Source: Dallia pectoralis (lineage: Eukaryota; Chordata; Actinopteri; Esociformes; Umbridae). From it: a DNA stretch of 64,000 bases. Under the pieces are notes generated by a model. That model did not search any database and was not told where the DNA came from. It saw only the letters and a list, made by a program, of their open reading frames with translations. Below, one piece after another: positions 34,513 to 48,100 of the stretch. Both the position numbers and the translations under genes were made by a program. The stretch lies in contig CM055745.1 in assembly GCA_029465975.1 (NCBI GenBank), positions 7,487,752 to 7,551,751 of the forward strand, read 5' to 3'. Positions within the stretch are counted from its first letter, which is position 1, and each line of letters opens with the position of its first letter.

Positions 34513-34569
34513 GAAATGCAGTTTGCATCCAACCAGATGTGCAAAAGAACAATGCAAAGATATGGAGTA

Positions 34570-35258
34570 CAGTGTGAGGATGTGCAATAGACATGGATAA
34601 ATAAATGTGCAGGTGTTCAGTACAGTGTGAGGATGTGCGATAGACATGGATAAGTAAATGTGCAGGTATTCAGTACAGTCTGAGGATGTGCAATAGACAT
34701 GGATAAGTAAATGTGCAGGTATTCAGTACAGTCTGAGGATGTGCAATAGACATGGATAAGTAAATGTGCAGGTATTCAGTACAGTGTGAGGATGTGCGAT
34801 AGACATGGATAAGTAAATGTGCAGGTATTCAGTACAGTGTGAGGATGTGCAATAGACATGAATAAGTAAATGTGCAGGTATTCAGTACAGTGTGAGGATG
34901 TGTGATTGACATGGATAAGTAAATGTGCAGGTATTCAGTACAGTGTGAGGATGTGCGATAGACATGGATAAGTAAATGTGCAGGTATTCAGTACAGTGTG
35001 ATGATGTACAATAAACATGGATAAGTAAATGTGCATGCATTCAGTACAGTGTGAGGATGTGTGATTGATATGGATAAGTAAATGTGCAGGTATTCAGTAC
35101 AGTGTGAGGATGTGTGATTGATATGGATAAGTAAATGTGCAGGTATTCAGTACAGTGTGAGGATGTGCAATAGACATGGATAAGTAAATGTGCAGGTATT
35201 CAGTACAGTGTGAGGATGTGCGATAGACATGGATAAGTAAATGTGCAGGTATTCTGTT
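34570..35258. repeat. 53-bp minisatellite, 13 copies
   Basis: Units contain ATTCAGTACAGTGTGAGGAT, GTGC(A/G)ATAGACATGG and ATAAGTAAATGTGCAGGT. Substitutions at GCGATAG/GCAATAG/GTGATTG mark subfamilies. It directly adjoins the 11-bp array. Confidence 0.96.
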
Positions 35259-35640
35259 CAGTATATCATATGACAATACATGGTCAATGAGCATTTAACA
35301 CCACTGTCAATAAACAACATTACAATACATTTTATTAGAGAGTGGAACCAAAGTCAGGAGACTTGATTTGCCTGGGTCTAAGGTCAGAGGTCTAAGGTCA
35401 GAGGTCTAAGGTCAGCTCAGTGTGTGGATTGGAGACCGGCTGTGTGTGTGCGTGTGCATATGTGTGTGTGTGGCCAAGTGCAGACAGCAGGCATGCAGAC
35501 AGGCAGGTCAGGGTGTTTAGAAAGGGAAGCATGGCCTCTTGGCTAGCTGATGTTTAGGGACTGAGCGGGCATGGATGTCTATTTATATCAGGAAGCAGAC
35601 CAGATCCTGTTACATAGAGGGGATTCTGGTCTAAGATGGA
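35259..35640. other. Spacer, no gene seen
   Basis: Three copies of AAGGTCAGAGGTCT lie at about 35379-35418, each holding AGGTCA- and AGGTCT-type half-sites. The rest is GT-rich or ordinary sequence. Confidence 0.5.
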
Positions 35641-35644
35641 AAGA

Positions 35645-36795
35645 CTGACCTTATTTAATCAGACAGCTGACCTTATAACCTCTGGTACTGTCCTTTAATC
35701 AGACAGTTGACCTTATAACCTCTAGTACTGTCCTTTAATTGGACATGCTGTCCTTATAACCTCTGGTACTGTCCTTTAATCAGACAGCTGACCTTTAAAC
35801 CTCTAGTACTGTCCTTTAATTGGACATGCTGTCCTTATAACCTCTGGTACTGTCCTTTAATCAGACAGCTGACCTTATAACCTCTGGTACTGCCCTTTAA
35901 TCAGACAGCTGACCTTATAACCTCTGGTACTGCCCTTTAATCAGACAGCTGACCTTATAACCTCTGGTACTGTCCTTTAATCAGACAGCTGACCTTATAA
36001 CCTCTGGTACTGTCCTTTAATTAGACAAGCTGACCTTATAACCTCTGGTACTGTCCTATAATCAGACAGCTGACCTTATAACCTCTGGTACTGCCCTTTA
36101 ATCAGACAGCTGACCTTATAACCTCTGGTACTGCCCTTTAATCAGACAGCTGACCTTATAACCTCTGGTACTGTCCTATAATCAGACAGCTGACCTTATA
36201 ACCTCTGGTACTGTCCTTTAATCAGACAGCTGACCTTATAACCTCTGGTACTGTCCTTTAATCAGACAGCTGACCTTATAACCTCTGGTACTGTCCTTTA
36301 ATCAGACAGCTGACCTTATAACCTCTGGTACTGCCCTTTAATCAGACAGCTGACCTTATAACCTCTGGTACTGCCCTTTAATCAGACAGCTGACCTTATA
36401 ACCTCTGGTACTGTCCTTTAATCAGACAGCTGACCTTATAACCTCTGATACTGGCCTTATAACCACTGGTGCCCATTAATTAGACAGGCTGACCTTATAA
36501 CCTCTGGTACTGTCCTTTAATCAGACAGCTGACCTTATAACCTCTGGTACTGCCCTTTAATCAGACAGCTGACCTTATAACCTCTGGTACTGTCCTTTAA
36601 TCAGACAGCTGACCTTATAACCTCTGGTACTGCCCTTTAATCAGACAGCTGACCTTATAACCTCTGGTACTGTCCTTTAATCAGACAGCTGACCTTATAA
36701 CCTCTGATACTGGCCTTATAACCACTGGTGCCCATTAATTAGACAGGCTGACCTTATAACCTCTGGTGCTGCCGGTTCATTAGACAAGCTGACCC
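35645..36795. repeat. 40-bp minisatellite with DR2-like nuclear-receptor site per unit
   Basis: About 28 copies contain CTGACCTTATAACCTCTGG and TACTGTCCTTTAATCAGACAG. On the minus strand, ppara sense, each reads AGGTTATAAGGTCA. These are two AGGTCA-type half-sites (AGGTTA and AGGTCA) in direct orientation with a two-base spacer. A shorter ACTGGCCTTATAACCACTGG variant unit occurs near 36450 and 36710. The match to a response element is by eye and binding is not shown. Confidence 0.96.
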
Positions 36796-36941
36796 TATAA
36801 TCAAACAGGCTGCTCTTTAGCAGTGTCCTGCTGTGTGTGTGTGTGTGTGTCCTGTGAGCGTGTGTGAAGGGAAATTCTATCACGCATGTTGACAGTATGA
36901 TTAGGAAACACATAGGTGCCGTCAAGTGCTCAGCAAATCCT

Positions 36942-37275
<334 letters not shown>

Positions 37276-37418
37276 CACTAATCTAATACTAGCAACTAAT
37301 AAACTACCAACTGTAATTTTAAACTGACTATAAATTTTATCCTAAAATTTACCCATAATCCCACAATGAAAAATGTTGCTTGTTTGGTTAGTGATAATAA
37401 CGTGATAATAAAACCTGT

Positions 37419-37449
<31 letters not shown>

Positions 37450-37454
37450 CTCTC
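37419..37454. repeat. Short (CA)n then (CT)n
   Basis: About 14 CA repeats followed by CTCTCTCTC. Confidence 0.9.
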
Positions 37455-37684
37455 AAAATTAAGTGAAGAAAAACCCAGCGCCAGCTGTAGTGTCCAGATG
37501 GACCAGTGCTAAATCAGGGCATTGAGATCAGCTACAGCCGCTACAAGCAACTGCTGACCCCACATCCTCTATGGCTCCTGTCCAGTGCTCCTAACACTAA
37601 CCCCCCTCAAGAGTCTCCTAGAGGCCACGGTGACGCATCTACCCACCTATTAAATACACTTAGCTTACCCTTCAATGAGTCTAA

Positions 37685-39645
37685 CAGTCCCCCCATATGC
37701 AGACAGTGCCCCCATATGCAGACAGTGCCCCCATATGCAGACAGTGCCCCCATATCCAGACAGTGCTCCCATATCCAGACAGTGCCCCCATATCCAGACA
37801 GTGCCCCCATATCCAGACAGTGCTCCCATATCCTTACAGTGCCCCCATATCCAGACAGTGCCCCATATCCAGACAGTGCCCCCATATCCAGACAGTGCCC
37901 CCATATCCAGACAGTGCCCCCATATCCTGACAGTGCCCCCATATCCAGACAGTGCTCCCATATCCTTACAGTGCCCCCATATCCAGACAGTGCCCCCATA
38001 TCCAGACAGTGCCCCCATATCCAGACAGTGCCCCCATATCCAGACAGTGCCCCCATATCCTGACAGTGCCCCCATATCCAGACAGTGCCCCAATATCCAG
38101 ACAGTGCCCCCATATCCAGACAGTGCCCCCATATCCAGACAGTGCCCCCATATCCAGACAGTGCCCCCATATCCAGACAGTGCCCCAATATCCAGACAGT
38201 GCCCCAATATCCAGACAGTGCCCCCATATCCAGACAGTGCTCCCATATCCTTACAGTGTCCCCATATCCTTACAGTGCCCCTATATCCAGACAGTGCCCC
38301 TATATCCTGACAGTACCCCCATATCCAGACAGTGCCCCCATATCCAGACAGTACCCCCATATCCAGACAGTGCTCCCATATCCAGACAGTGCCCCTATAT
38401 CCAGACAGTGCCCCCATATCCAGACAGTGCCCCCATATCCAGACAGTACCCCCATATCCTGACAGTGCCCCTATATCCAGACAGTGCCCCCATATCCAGA
38501 CAGTGCCCCCATATCCAGACAGTACCCCCATATCCAGACAGTACCTCCATATCCAGACAGTGCCCCTATATCCTGACAGTACCCCCATATCCAGACAGTG
38601 CCCCCATATCCAGACAGTGCCCCTTTATCCAGACAGTGCCCCCATATCCTGACAGTGCCCCCATATCCTGACAGTGCCGCCATATCCAGACAGTGCCCCC
38701 ATATCCAGACAGTGCCCCCATATCCAGACAGTGCCCCCATATCCTTACAGTGCCCCCATATCCAGACAGTGCCCCCATATCCAGACAGTGCCCCCATATC
38801 CAGACAGTGCCCCCATATCCAGACAGTGCCCCCATATCCAGACAGTGCCCCCATATCCATACAGTGCTCCCATATCCAGACAGTGCCCCTATATCCAGAC
38901 AGTGCCCCCATATCCTGACAGTGCCCCCATATCCAGACAGTGCCCCCATATCCAGACAATGCCCCTATATCCAGACAGTGCCCCTCTATCCAGACAGTGC
39001 TCCCATATCCTGACAGTGCCCCCATATCCAGACAGTGCCCCCATATCCATACAGTGCCCCCATATCCAGACAGTGCCCCCATATCCAGACAGTACCCCCA
39101 TATCCTGACAGTGCCCCCATATCGAGACAGTGCCCCCATATCGAGAAAGTGCCCCTCTATCCAGACAGTGCCCCCATATCCAGACAGTGCCCCCATATCC
39201 TGACAGTGGCCCTATATCCTGACAGTACCCCCATATCCAGACAGTGCCCCCATATCCAGACAGTGCCCCCATATCCAGACAGTGCCCCCATATCCAGACA
39301 GTGCTCCCATATCCAGACAGTACCTCCATATCCAGACAGTGCCCCCATATCCTGACAGTGCCCCCATGTCCAGACAGTGCCCCCATATCCAGACAGTGCC
39401 CCTATATCCTGACAGTGCCCCTATATCCTGACAGTGCCCCCATATCCAGACAGTGCCCCCATATCCAGACAGTGCCCCCATATCCAGACAGTGCCCCCAT
39501 ATCCAGACAGTGCCCCTATATCCTGACAGTGCCCCTATATCCTGACAGTGCCCCCATATCCAGACAGTGCCCCCATATCCAGACAGTGCCCCCATATCCA
39601 GACAGTGCCCCCATATCCAGACAGTGCCCCCATATCCTGACATAT
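37685..39645. repeat. 19-bp minisatellite, about 103 copies
   Basis: GCCCCCATATCCAGACAGT is repeated with variants CATATCCTGACAG, CATATCCTTACAG, CTATATCC and AGTACC. The first four units read CATATGCAGACAG. Variants recur in short strings, indicating block duplication. All frames on both strands are open because 19 is not divisible by 3. Confidence 0.98.
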
Positions 39646-39987
39646 CCAGCGTCTATTAATAGAGAGTAGGACAAATTCCTCAGCTCACTCCCTGACTCCA
39701 CAACTCTGTGACCACTGGCTGGCAGTGTGGGAGGAAATGACATGAAGCAACCAGGATAGCGGTACAGTACAGGTTAGCAGTACAGTACAGTTTGATTCTG
39801 AAAATAGGCCACATTTGTTTGGTTAGGTGTGCTTGGGAATGGTTGTGTGTGTGCGAATCTAAGATTTTGAAAATCCATGCTGTCTAAGACCATGCAACCA
39901 ACTTTTTGCTTCCACTTTTCTAAAGTGAATTGTACAATTCTTACAGAAAAAAGTTTTCCTGTACAATTTTATGAGAACATCTATGCT
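39646..39987. other. Spacer between two large arrays, no gene seen
   Basis: About 340 bp of ordinary sequence, including a doubled GTACAGTACAG phrase. Confidence 0.5.
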
Positions 39988-42890
39988 ACTGTACAATTAC
40001 ATATGATACAGTTGGCTAACACTGTACAGTTAAAAACGATACAATTACATATGATACAGTTGGCTAACACTGTACAGTTAAAAACGATACAATTACATGT
40101 GATACAGTTGGCTAACACTGTACAGTTAAAAACTATACAATTACATATTATACAGTTGGCTAACACTGTAGGCCTACAGTTAAAAATGATACAAATACAT
40201 ATTATACAGTTGGCTAACACTGTACAGTTAAAAACGATACAATTACATGTGATACAGTTGGCTAACACTGTACAGTTAAAAACTATACAATTACATATTA
40301 TACAGTTGGCTAACACTGTAGGCCTACAGTTAAAAATGATACAATTACATATGATACAGTTGGCTAACACTGTACAGTTAAAAATGATACAATTACATAT
40401 GATACAGTTGGCTAACACTGTACAGTTAAAAACGATACAATTACACATGATACAGTTGGCTAACACTGTACAGTTAAAAACGATACAATTACATGTGATA
40501 CAGTTGGCTAACACTGTACAGTTAAAAACTATACAATTACATATTATACAGTTGGCTAACACTGTAGGCCTACAGTTAAAAATGATACAAATACATATTA
40601 TACAGTTGGCTAACACTGTACAGTTAAAAACGATACAATTACATGTGATACAGTTGGCTAACACTGTACAGTTAAAAACTATACAATTACATATTATACA
40701 GTTGGCTAACACTGTAGGCCTACAGTTAAAAATGATACAATTACATATTATACAGTTGGCTAACACTGTACAGTTAAAAATGATACAATTACATATGATA
40801 CAGTTGGCTAACACTGTACAGTTAAAAACGATACAATTACATATGATACAGTTGGCTAACACTGTACAGTTAAAAACAATACAATTACATGTGATACAGT
40901 TGGCTAACACTGTACAGTTAAAAACTATACAATTACATATTATACAGTTGGCTAACACTGTAGGCCTACAGTTAAAAATGATACAAATACATATTATACA
41001 GTTGGCTAACACTGTACAGTTAAAAACGATACAATTACATGTGATACAGTTGGCTAACACTGTACAGTTAAAAACTATACAATTACATATTATACAGTTG
41101 GCTAACACTGTAGGCCTACAGTTAAAAATGATACAATTACATATTATACAGTTGGCTAACACTGTACAGTTAAAAATGATACAATTACATATGATACAGT
41201 TGGCTAACACTGTACAGTTAAAAACGATACAATTACATGTGATACAGTTGGCTAACACTGTACAGTTAAAAACGATACAATTACATGTGATACAGTTGGC
41301 TAACACTGTACAGTTAAAAACTATACAATTACATATTATACAGTTGGCTAACACTGTAGGCCTACAGTTAAAAATGATACAATTACATATGATACAGTTG
41401 GCTAACACTGTACAGTTAAAAATGATACAATTACATATGATACAGTTGGCTAACACTGTACAGTTAAAAACGATACAATTACACATGATACAGTTGGCTA
41501 ACACTGTACAGTTAAAAACGATACAATTACATGTGATACAGTTGGCTAACACTGTACAGTTAAAAACTATACAATTACATATTATACAGTTGGCTAACAC
41601 TGTAGGCCTACAGTTAAAAATGATACAAATACATATTATACAGTTGGCTAACACTGTACAGTTAAAAACGATACAATTACATGTGATACAGTTGGCTAAC
41701 ACTGTACAGTTAAAAACTATACAATTACATATTATACAGTTGGCTAACACTGTAGGCCTACAGTTAAAAATGATACAATTACATATTATACAGTTGGCTA
41801 ACACTGTACAGTTAAAAATGATACAATTACATATGATACAGTTGGCTAACACTGTACAGTTAAAAACGATACAATTACATATGATACAGTTGGCTAACAC
41901 TGTACAGTTAAAAACAATACAATTACATGTGATACAGTTGGCTAACACTGTACAGTTAAAAACTATACAATTACATATTATACAGTTGGCTAACACTGTA
42001 GGCCTACAGTTAAAAATGATACAAATACATATTATACAGTTGGCTAACACTGTACAGTTAAAAACGATACAATTACATGTGATACAGTTGGCTAACACTG
42101 TACAGTTAAAAACTATACAATTACATATTATACAGTTGGCTAACACTGTAGGCCTACAGTTAAAAATGATACAATTACATATTATACAGTTGGCTAACAC
42201 TGTACAGTTAAAAATGATACAATTACATATGATACAGTTGGCTAACACTGTACAGTTAAAAACGATACAATTACATGTGATACAGTTGGCTAACACTGTA
42301 CAGTTAAAAACGATACAATTACATGTGATACAGTTGGCTAACACTGTACAGTTAAAAACGATACAATTACATGTGATACAGTTGGCTAACACTGTACAGT
42401 TAAAAACAATACAATTACATGTGATACAGTTGGCTAACACTGTACAGTTAAAAACGATACAATTACATGTGATACAGTTGGCTAACACTATACAGTTAAA
42501 AACTATACAAATACATATTATACAGTTGGCTAACACTGTAGGCCTACAGTTAAAAATGATACAAATACATATTATACAGTTGGCTAACATTGTACAGTTA
42601 AAAACGATACAATTACATGTGATACAGTTGGCTAACACTGTACAGTTAAAAACAATACAATTACATGTGATACAGTTGGCTAACACTATACAGTTAAAAA
42701 CTATACAATTACATATTATACAGTTGGCTAACACTGTAGGCCTACAGTTAAAAATGATACAATAACATATTATACAGTTGGCTAACACTGTACAGTTAAA
42801 AATGATACAATTACATATTATACAGTTGGCTAACACTGTACAGTTAAAAATGATACAATTACATATGATACAGTTGTCTAACACTGCGCA
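39988..42890. repeat. 48/54-bp minisatellite with 396-bp higher-order repeat
   Basis: Roughly 59 units contain GATACAGTTGGCTAACACTG and TACAGTTAAAAA-GATACAA. Some units have an extra six bases that turn ACTGTACAGT into ACTGTAGGCCTACAGT. Diagnostic ACAAATACAT units at 40191, 40587 and 40983, and at 41625 and 42021, are exactly 396 bp apart within each group. That equals eight units, two of them 54 bp. Since 48 and 54 are multiples of 3, a 962-codon frame on plus and a 981-codon frame on minus remain open. Both are repeat only. Confidence 0.98.
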
Positions 42891-45194
42891 GTTAACAAGG
42901 CTAAAAGTAGATGCGATACAGCACACAGTACAGTTAGCGTTGATACATTCAGCTGTAATGCAATTATCTTTTACACAGTTAGCTGTGCTACCGCTAACAA
43001 ATGCAGACAGCTAGCCACCATACAGGACGCCTGCTAAATGCCCACATTGCACGTCAAAGTCATCGGGTACATTCATCAAATGCATTGATTAAGGTCGATG
43101 GAAAGCACACTATTACTCCTATCTAACGTACATCAAAGAACAAATTAAAGCTTTCACGTTCAATTTGTTCCTCCGGCACGCATGTGTCGCTCACCGTGCA
43201 TGCGTGGCACTTTTTGTGCCAGTTTGTGTTTGTGTGTGTGTGTGGCATTACCAGTGCCAGTGAGTGTTAGTGTGAAATAAGTGACCATGTTGTGCGGCCA
43301 TCTGCTCTTTCTAACCATAAACAAGTGCAGGAACACCAGAGGCCAGGCAACTTCACAGTATTGTTTCCATAAGGTCTGGCCTGGGGCCTGGGCGGCGTGC
43401 ATCGAGAAATGAATCCACACCACACGACTGTGGGTTGATGTCACACAGACGTGGCTATAACGGGCACGTTATACTATGTCATTTATAATTCATGCCACAA
43501 ACGCATCACGGCTGTTCTGGGCCGTTCTGGAATGCATTTACCGATTAAACGAAGAGAGTCAAGGAAGAGAGATTAGAGCAAAGCAATAAGCTGACTGGCC
43601 CCACTTCACCAAAGACAATTGCAGGAAGGTAGCCGTTGTATAAAAAAGCTCCTGTTGTGTCTATTTGAATCTACAGGCTGTCGATCATCCAATCAACTGG
43701 CTGAATCGAGTTTTCAAACGGCTGAGGATTCGTTGTATAAATCCGAGGTATTGGACACCATTACCGTTACGACAGCAAAAACGTTTTGCTGTTCAGCGTC
43801 AGCGACCACCAGTTGTGGTACATGACCTAATGTATAGCATGATGGCTGTATACCAGCACTCCGCATCTCATCGTGCCTAACAACAGCCCGTACCTGCTTA
43901 ACGTTAGACCGGGTTCCACAGCCCTCATGCCTTAAGGCTTCTCTATATGCTGTCGATTCCCACATTTCTAAGAGGAGAGCACTATTGGAGTTGGCCATGG
44001 TTGAGCACTGGAGCACGGCTTTAGCACAGATGAATTACTCTCCTTGGCCCTTGTTTCGCACAACTGTATATACAACTTGATATTGGTCTTTTAAACAATG
44101 TGATACTTGAACCTGGGCATTGCTCTTTCTTTTTCTGCAATCTGCACCCACGTCTAGACATTGCTCCGTTGCAATATTCAGATACATATTATATATTCTA
44201 TACTTACCCAGTACATACGCCAATTAGGCAGGGCGTCTTTACTGTTCGTGTTGTGCGTTTTCCTCCGTTCGCACTGTCGCATTGTGTACGTCTTAAAATG
44301 TCCTCAGAATGTGTGTTCTAACGCGGCAGCGACTGGTTTGAATTTTGTTTGTTCGTTTAAACAGGCTCGGAGCATAAACCCGATTCTGGTTCCTATACCA
44401 TGGGCCTCTGACGCTTATGAGGTCAGATCGGAGTGTGCAGTGTTTACGTGTCCTTATAGCCGCGGAGTTACGGATCAATACACCATATGCCATGTGTGAT
44501 ATGATAGCGTGTAACCGAACGCCTGCCATACCAGAGCCGTGGGCAGAATGTGCTACGGACATAAAGACTTGTAGGACGAAGCGCTGAGTTTGGAACCAGG
44601 GTCGTGGTTAGGGTTTGGGGCAAAGTGCTAGAACCTCGGCTGAGGTTAGGATGGAGACCCGCAGTTGGAAAGGCGTGTGGCGGGGGCATGTTTAGGGGCA
44701 TTTGCCAGTGCCTAGGGTTCTTTGGCTCTGCAGACTGAGGTTATACTACAGGCCCGGTATTACTAGGGGAGTCCGACTGGGCTGGGAAACATACGCTGTT
44801 TTTCTTTTGGGCCAACAGAAAATAACAGTTTATGGCATTCGCCCAAGGTGAGGTTTATAAAAGGAGGAGCTGGAAAGCGTCCAGAGACGCAGCACTCAAG
44901 GGTGCTTGGTTGTATGTAGTCGGTCACAATTAAACCGCTAAATAAGAAAACCGCATATTCTGTATTCCTTCCACTCGCTGTCCGTTAACGGGGGTATCAC
45001 CCTTTAACCTCTAAACGTGTGCCCCCCTGCTGGGCTAAACTCCCCCGTCACTGGTGCTCTCTCTCCCCTTCGCCCAACCTGCCACCTGATTACATTGGCA
45101 GAGACGCACAAAATGGATGTTTGAGCTGCAGGCAGCCGGATTCAGAGTGCGGCCTCCATTTTGTAATGGCCTCAGTCACTGCAGAGACACAGTG
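42891..45194. other. Non-repetitive sequence, no gene seen
   Basis: About 2.3 kb between two large arrays. A perfect short hairpin, CAGCAAAA-ACG-TTTTGCTG, lies at 43773-43791. TTTATAAAAGGAGG at about 44856 looks TATA-like but has no supporting gene. Open frames of 60-110 codons occur on both strands without recognisable domains. Confidence 0.5.
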
Positions 45195-48100
45195 GTGGTT
45201 GGCTAGTGGCAGGATGTTATCTGTATATCCTTACAGTATATCCTAGTGGCAGGACGTTATCTGTATATCCTTACAGTATATCCTAGTGGCAGGACTCTAT
45301 CTGTATATCCTTACAGTATATCCTAGTGGCAGGACGTTATCTGTATATCCTTACAGTATATCCTAGTGGCAGGACGTTATCTGTATATCCTTACAGTATA
45401 TCCTAGTGGCAGGACTCTATCTGTATATCCTTACAGTATATCCTAGTGGCAGGACGTTATCTGTATATCCTTACAGTATATCCTAGTGGCAGGACGTTAT
45501 CTGTATATCCTTACAGTATATCCTAGTGGCAGGACGTTATCTGTATATCCTTACAGTATATCCTAGTGGCAGGACAAGATCTGTATATCCTTACAGTATA
45601 TCCTAGTGGCAGGACGTTATCTGTATATCCTTACAGTATATCCTAGTGGCAGGACTCTATCTGTATATCCTTACAGTATATCCTAGTGGCAGGACTCTAT
45701 CTGTATATCCTTACAGTATATCTTACAGTATATCCTAGTGGCAGGACTCTATCTGTATATCCTTACAGTATATCCTAGTGGCAGGACGTTATCTGTATAT
45801 CCTTACAGTATATCCTAGTGGCAGGACTCTATCTGTATATCCTTACAGTATATCCTAGTGGCAGGACGTTATCTGTATATCCTTACAGTATATCCTAGTG
45901 GCAGGACGTTATCTGTATATCCTTACAGTATATCCTAGTGGCAGGACGTTATCTGTATATCCTTACAGTATATCCTAGTGGCAGGACTCTATCTGTATAT
46001 CCTTACAGTATATCCTAGTGGCAGGACGTTATCTGTATATCCTTACAGTATATCCTAGTGGCAGGACTCTATCTGTATATCCTTACAGTATATCCTAGTG
46101 GCAGGACTCTATCTGTATATCCTTACAGTATATCCTAGTGGCAGGACTCTATCTGTATATCCTTACAGTATATCCTAGTGGCAGGACTCTATCTGTATAT
46201 CCTTACAGTATATCCTAGTGGCAGGACTCTATCTGTATATCCTTACAGTATATCCTAGTGGCAGGACTCTATCTGTATATCCTTACAGTATATCCTAGTG
46301 GCAGGACGTTATCTGTATATCCTTACAGTATATCCTAGTGGCAGGACTCTATCTGTATATCCTTACAGTATATCCTAGTGGCAGGACGTTATCTGTATAT
46401 CCTTACAGTATATCCTAGTGGCAGGACTCTATCTGTATATCCTTACAGTATATCCTAGTGGCAGGACTCTATCTGTATATCCTTACAGTATATCCTAGTG
46501 GCAGGACTCTATCTGTATATCCTTACAGTATATCCTAGTGGCAGGACTCTATCTGTATATCCTTACAGTATATCCTAGTGGCAGGACTCTATCTGTATAT
46601 CCTTACAGTATATCCTAGTGGCAGGACTCTATCTGTATATCCTTACAGTATATCCTAGTGGCAGGACGTTATCTGTATATCCTTACAGTATATCCTAGTG
46701 GCAGGACTCTATCTGTATATCCTTACAGTATATCCTAGTGGCAGGACTCTATCTGTATATCCTTACAGTATATCCTAGTGGCAGGACTCTATCTGTATAT
46801 CCTTACAGTATATCCTAGTGGCAGGACTCTATCTGTATATCCTTACAGTATATCCTAGTGGCAGGACTCTATCTGTATATCCTTACAGTATATCCTAGTG
46901 GCAGGACTCTATCTGTATATCCTTACAGTATATCCTAGTGGCAGGACGTTATCTGTATATCCTTACAGTATATCCTAGTGGCAGGACTCTATCTGTATAT
47001 CCTTACAGTATATCCTAGTGGCAGGACTCTATCTGTATATCCTTACAGTATATCCTAGTGGCAGGACTCTATCTGTATATCCTTACAGTATATCCTAGTG
47101 GCAGGACTCTATCTGTATATCCTTACAGTATATCCTAGTGGCAGGACTCTATCTGTATATCCTTACAGTATATCCTAGTGGCAGGACGTTATCTGTATAT
47201 CCTTACAGTATATCCTAGTGGCAGGACTCTATCTGTATATCCTTACAGTATATCCTAGTGGCAGGACGTTATCTGTATATCCTTACAGTATATCCTAGTG
47301 GCAGGACTCTATCTGTATATCCTTACAGTATATCCTAGTGGCAGGACTCTATCTGTATATCCTTACAGTATATCCTAGTGGCAGGACTTATCTGTATATC
47401 CTTACAGTATATCCTAGTGGCAGGACTCTATCTGTATATCCTTACAGTATATCCTAGTGGCAGGACTCTATCTGTATATCCTTACAGTATATCCTAGTGG
47501 CAGGACTCTATCTGTATATCCTTACAGTATATCCTAGTGGCAGGACTCTATCTGTATATCCTTACAGTATATCCTAGTGGCAGGACTCTATCTGTATATC
47601 CTTACAGTATATCCTAGTGGCAGGACTCTATCTGTATATCCTTACAGTATATCCTAGTGGCAGGACTCTATCTGTATATCCTTACAGTATATCCTAGTGG
47701 CAGGACGTTATCTGTATATCCTTACAGTATATCCTAGTGGCAGGACTCTATCTTTATATCCTTACAGTATATCCTAGTGGCAGGACTCTATCTGTATATC
47801 CTTACAGTATATCCTAGTGGCAGGACTCTATCTGTATATCCTTACAGTATATCCTAGTGGCAGGACTCTATCTGTATATCCTTACAGTATATCCTAGTGG
47901 CAGGACTCTATCTGTATATCCTTACAGTATATCCTAGTGGCAGGACGTTATCTGTATATCCTTACAGTATATCCTAGTGGCAGGACTCTATCTGTATATC
48001 CTTACAGTATATCCTAGTGGCAGGACTCTATCTGTATATCCTTACAGTATATCCTAGTGGCAGGACTCTATCTGTATATCCTTACAGTATATCCTAGTGG

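Noticed and set aside
33533..34590. Cys/Tyr/Leu-rich and Ser/Val/Gln-rich frames of up to 271 codons
   Set aside because: They come from an 11-bp repeat. Membrane-like or low-complexity composition is a by-product of AGTACAAGTGC.
37685..39645. CRISPR-like array
   Set aside because: Repeats are directly head to tail with no unique spacers, in a vertebrate intron. The same holds for every other array in the window.
37506..39743. Many 100-300 codon frames rich in Pro-Tyr-Ser or Gly-Trp
   Set aside because: They come from a 19-bp array. Each frame cycles through the same words, and frames on both strands overlap completely.
39877..42926. Very long open frames on both strands (962 and 981 codons)
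   Set aside because: They lie in a 48/54-bp array. Unit lengths divisible by 3 without stops keep frames open on both strands, and the products are pure repeats without any domain.
43714..44016. 100-codon minus-strand frame as a transposase fragment
   Set aside because: It looks protein-like in places but contains no motif I can assign to a family. The overlapping plus frame is also open.
44810..45005. Possible solo LTR suggested by TTTATAAAAGG and an AATAAG-like word
   Set aside because: I found no TG...CA ends, target duplication or primer-binding site, so the TATA-like word is not enough.
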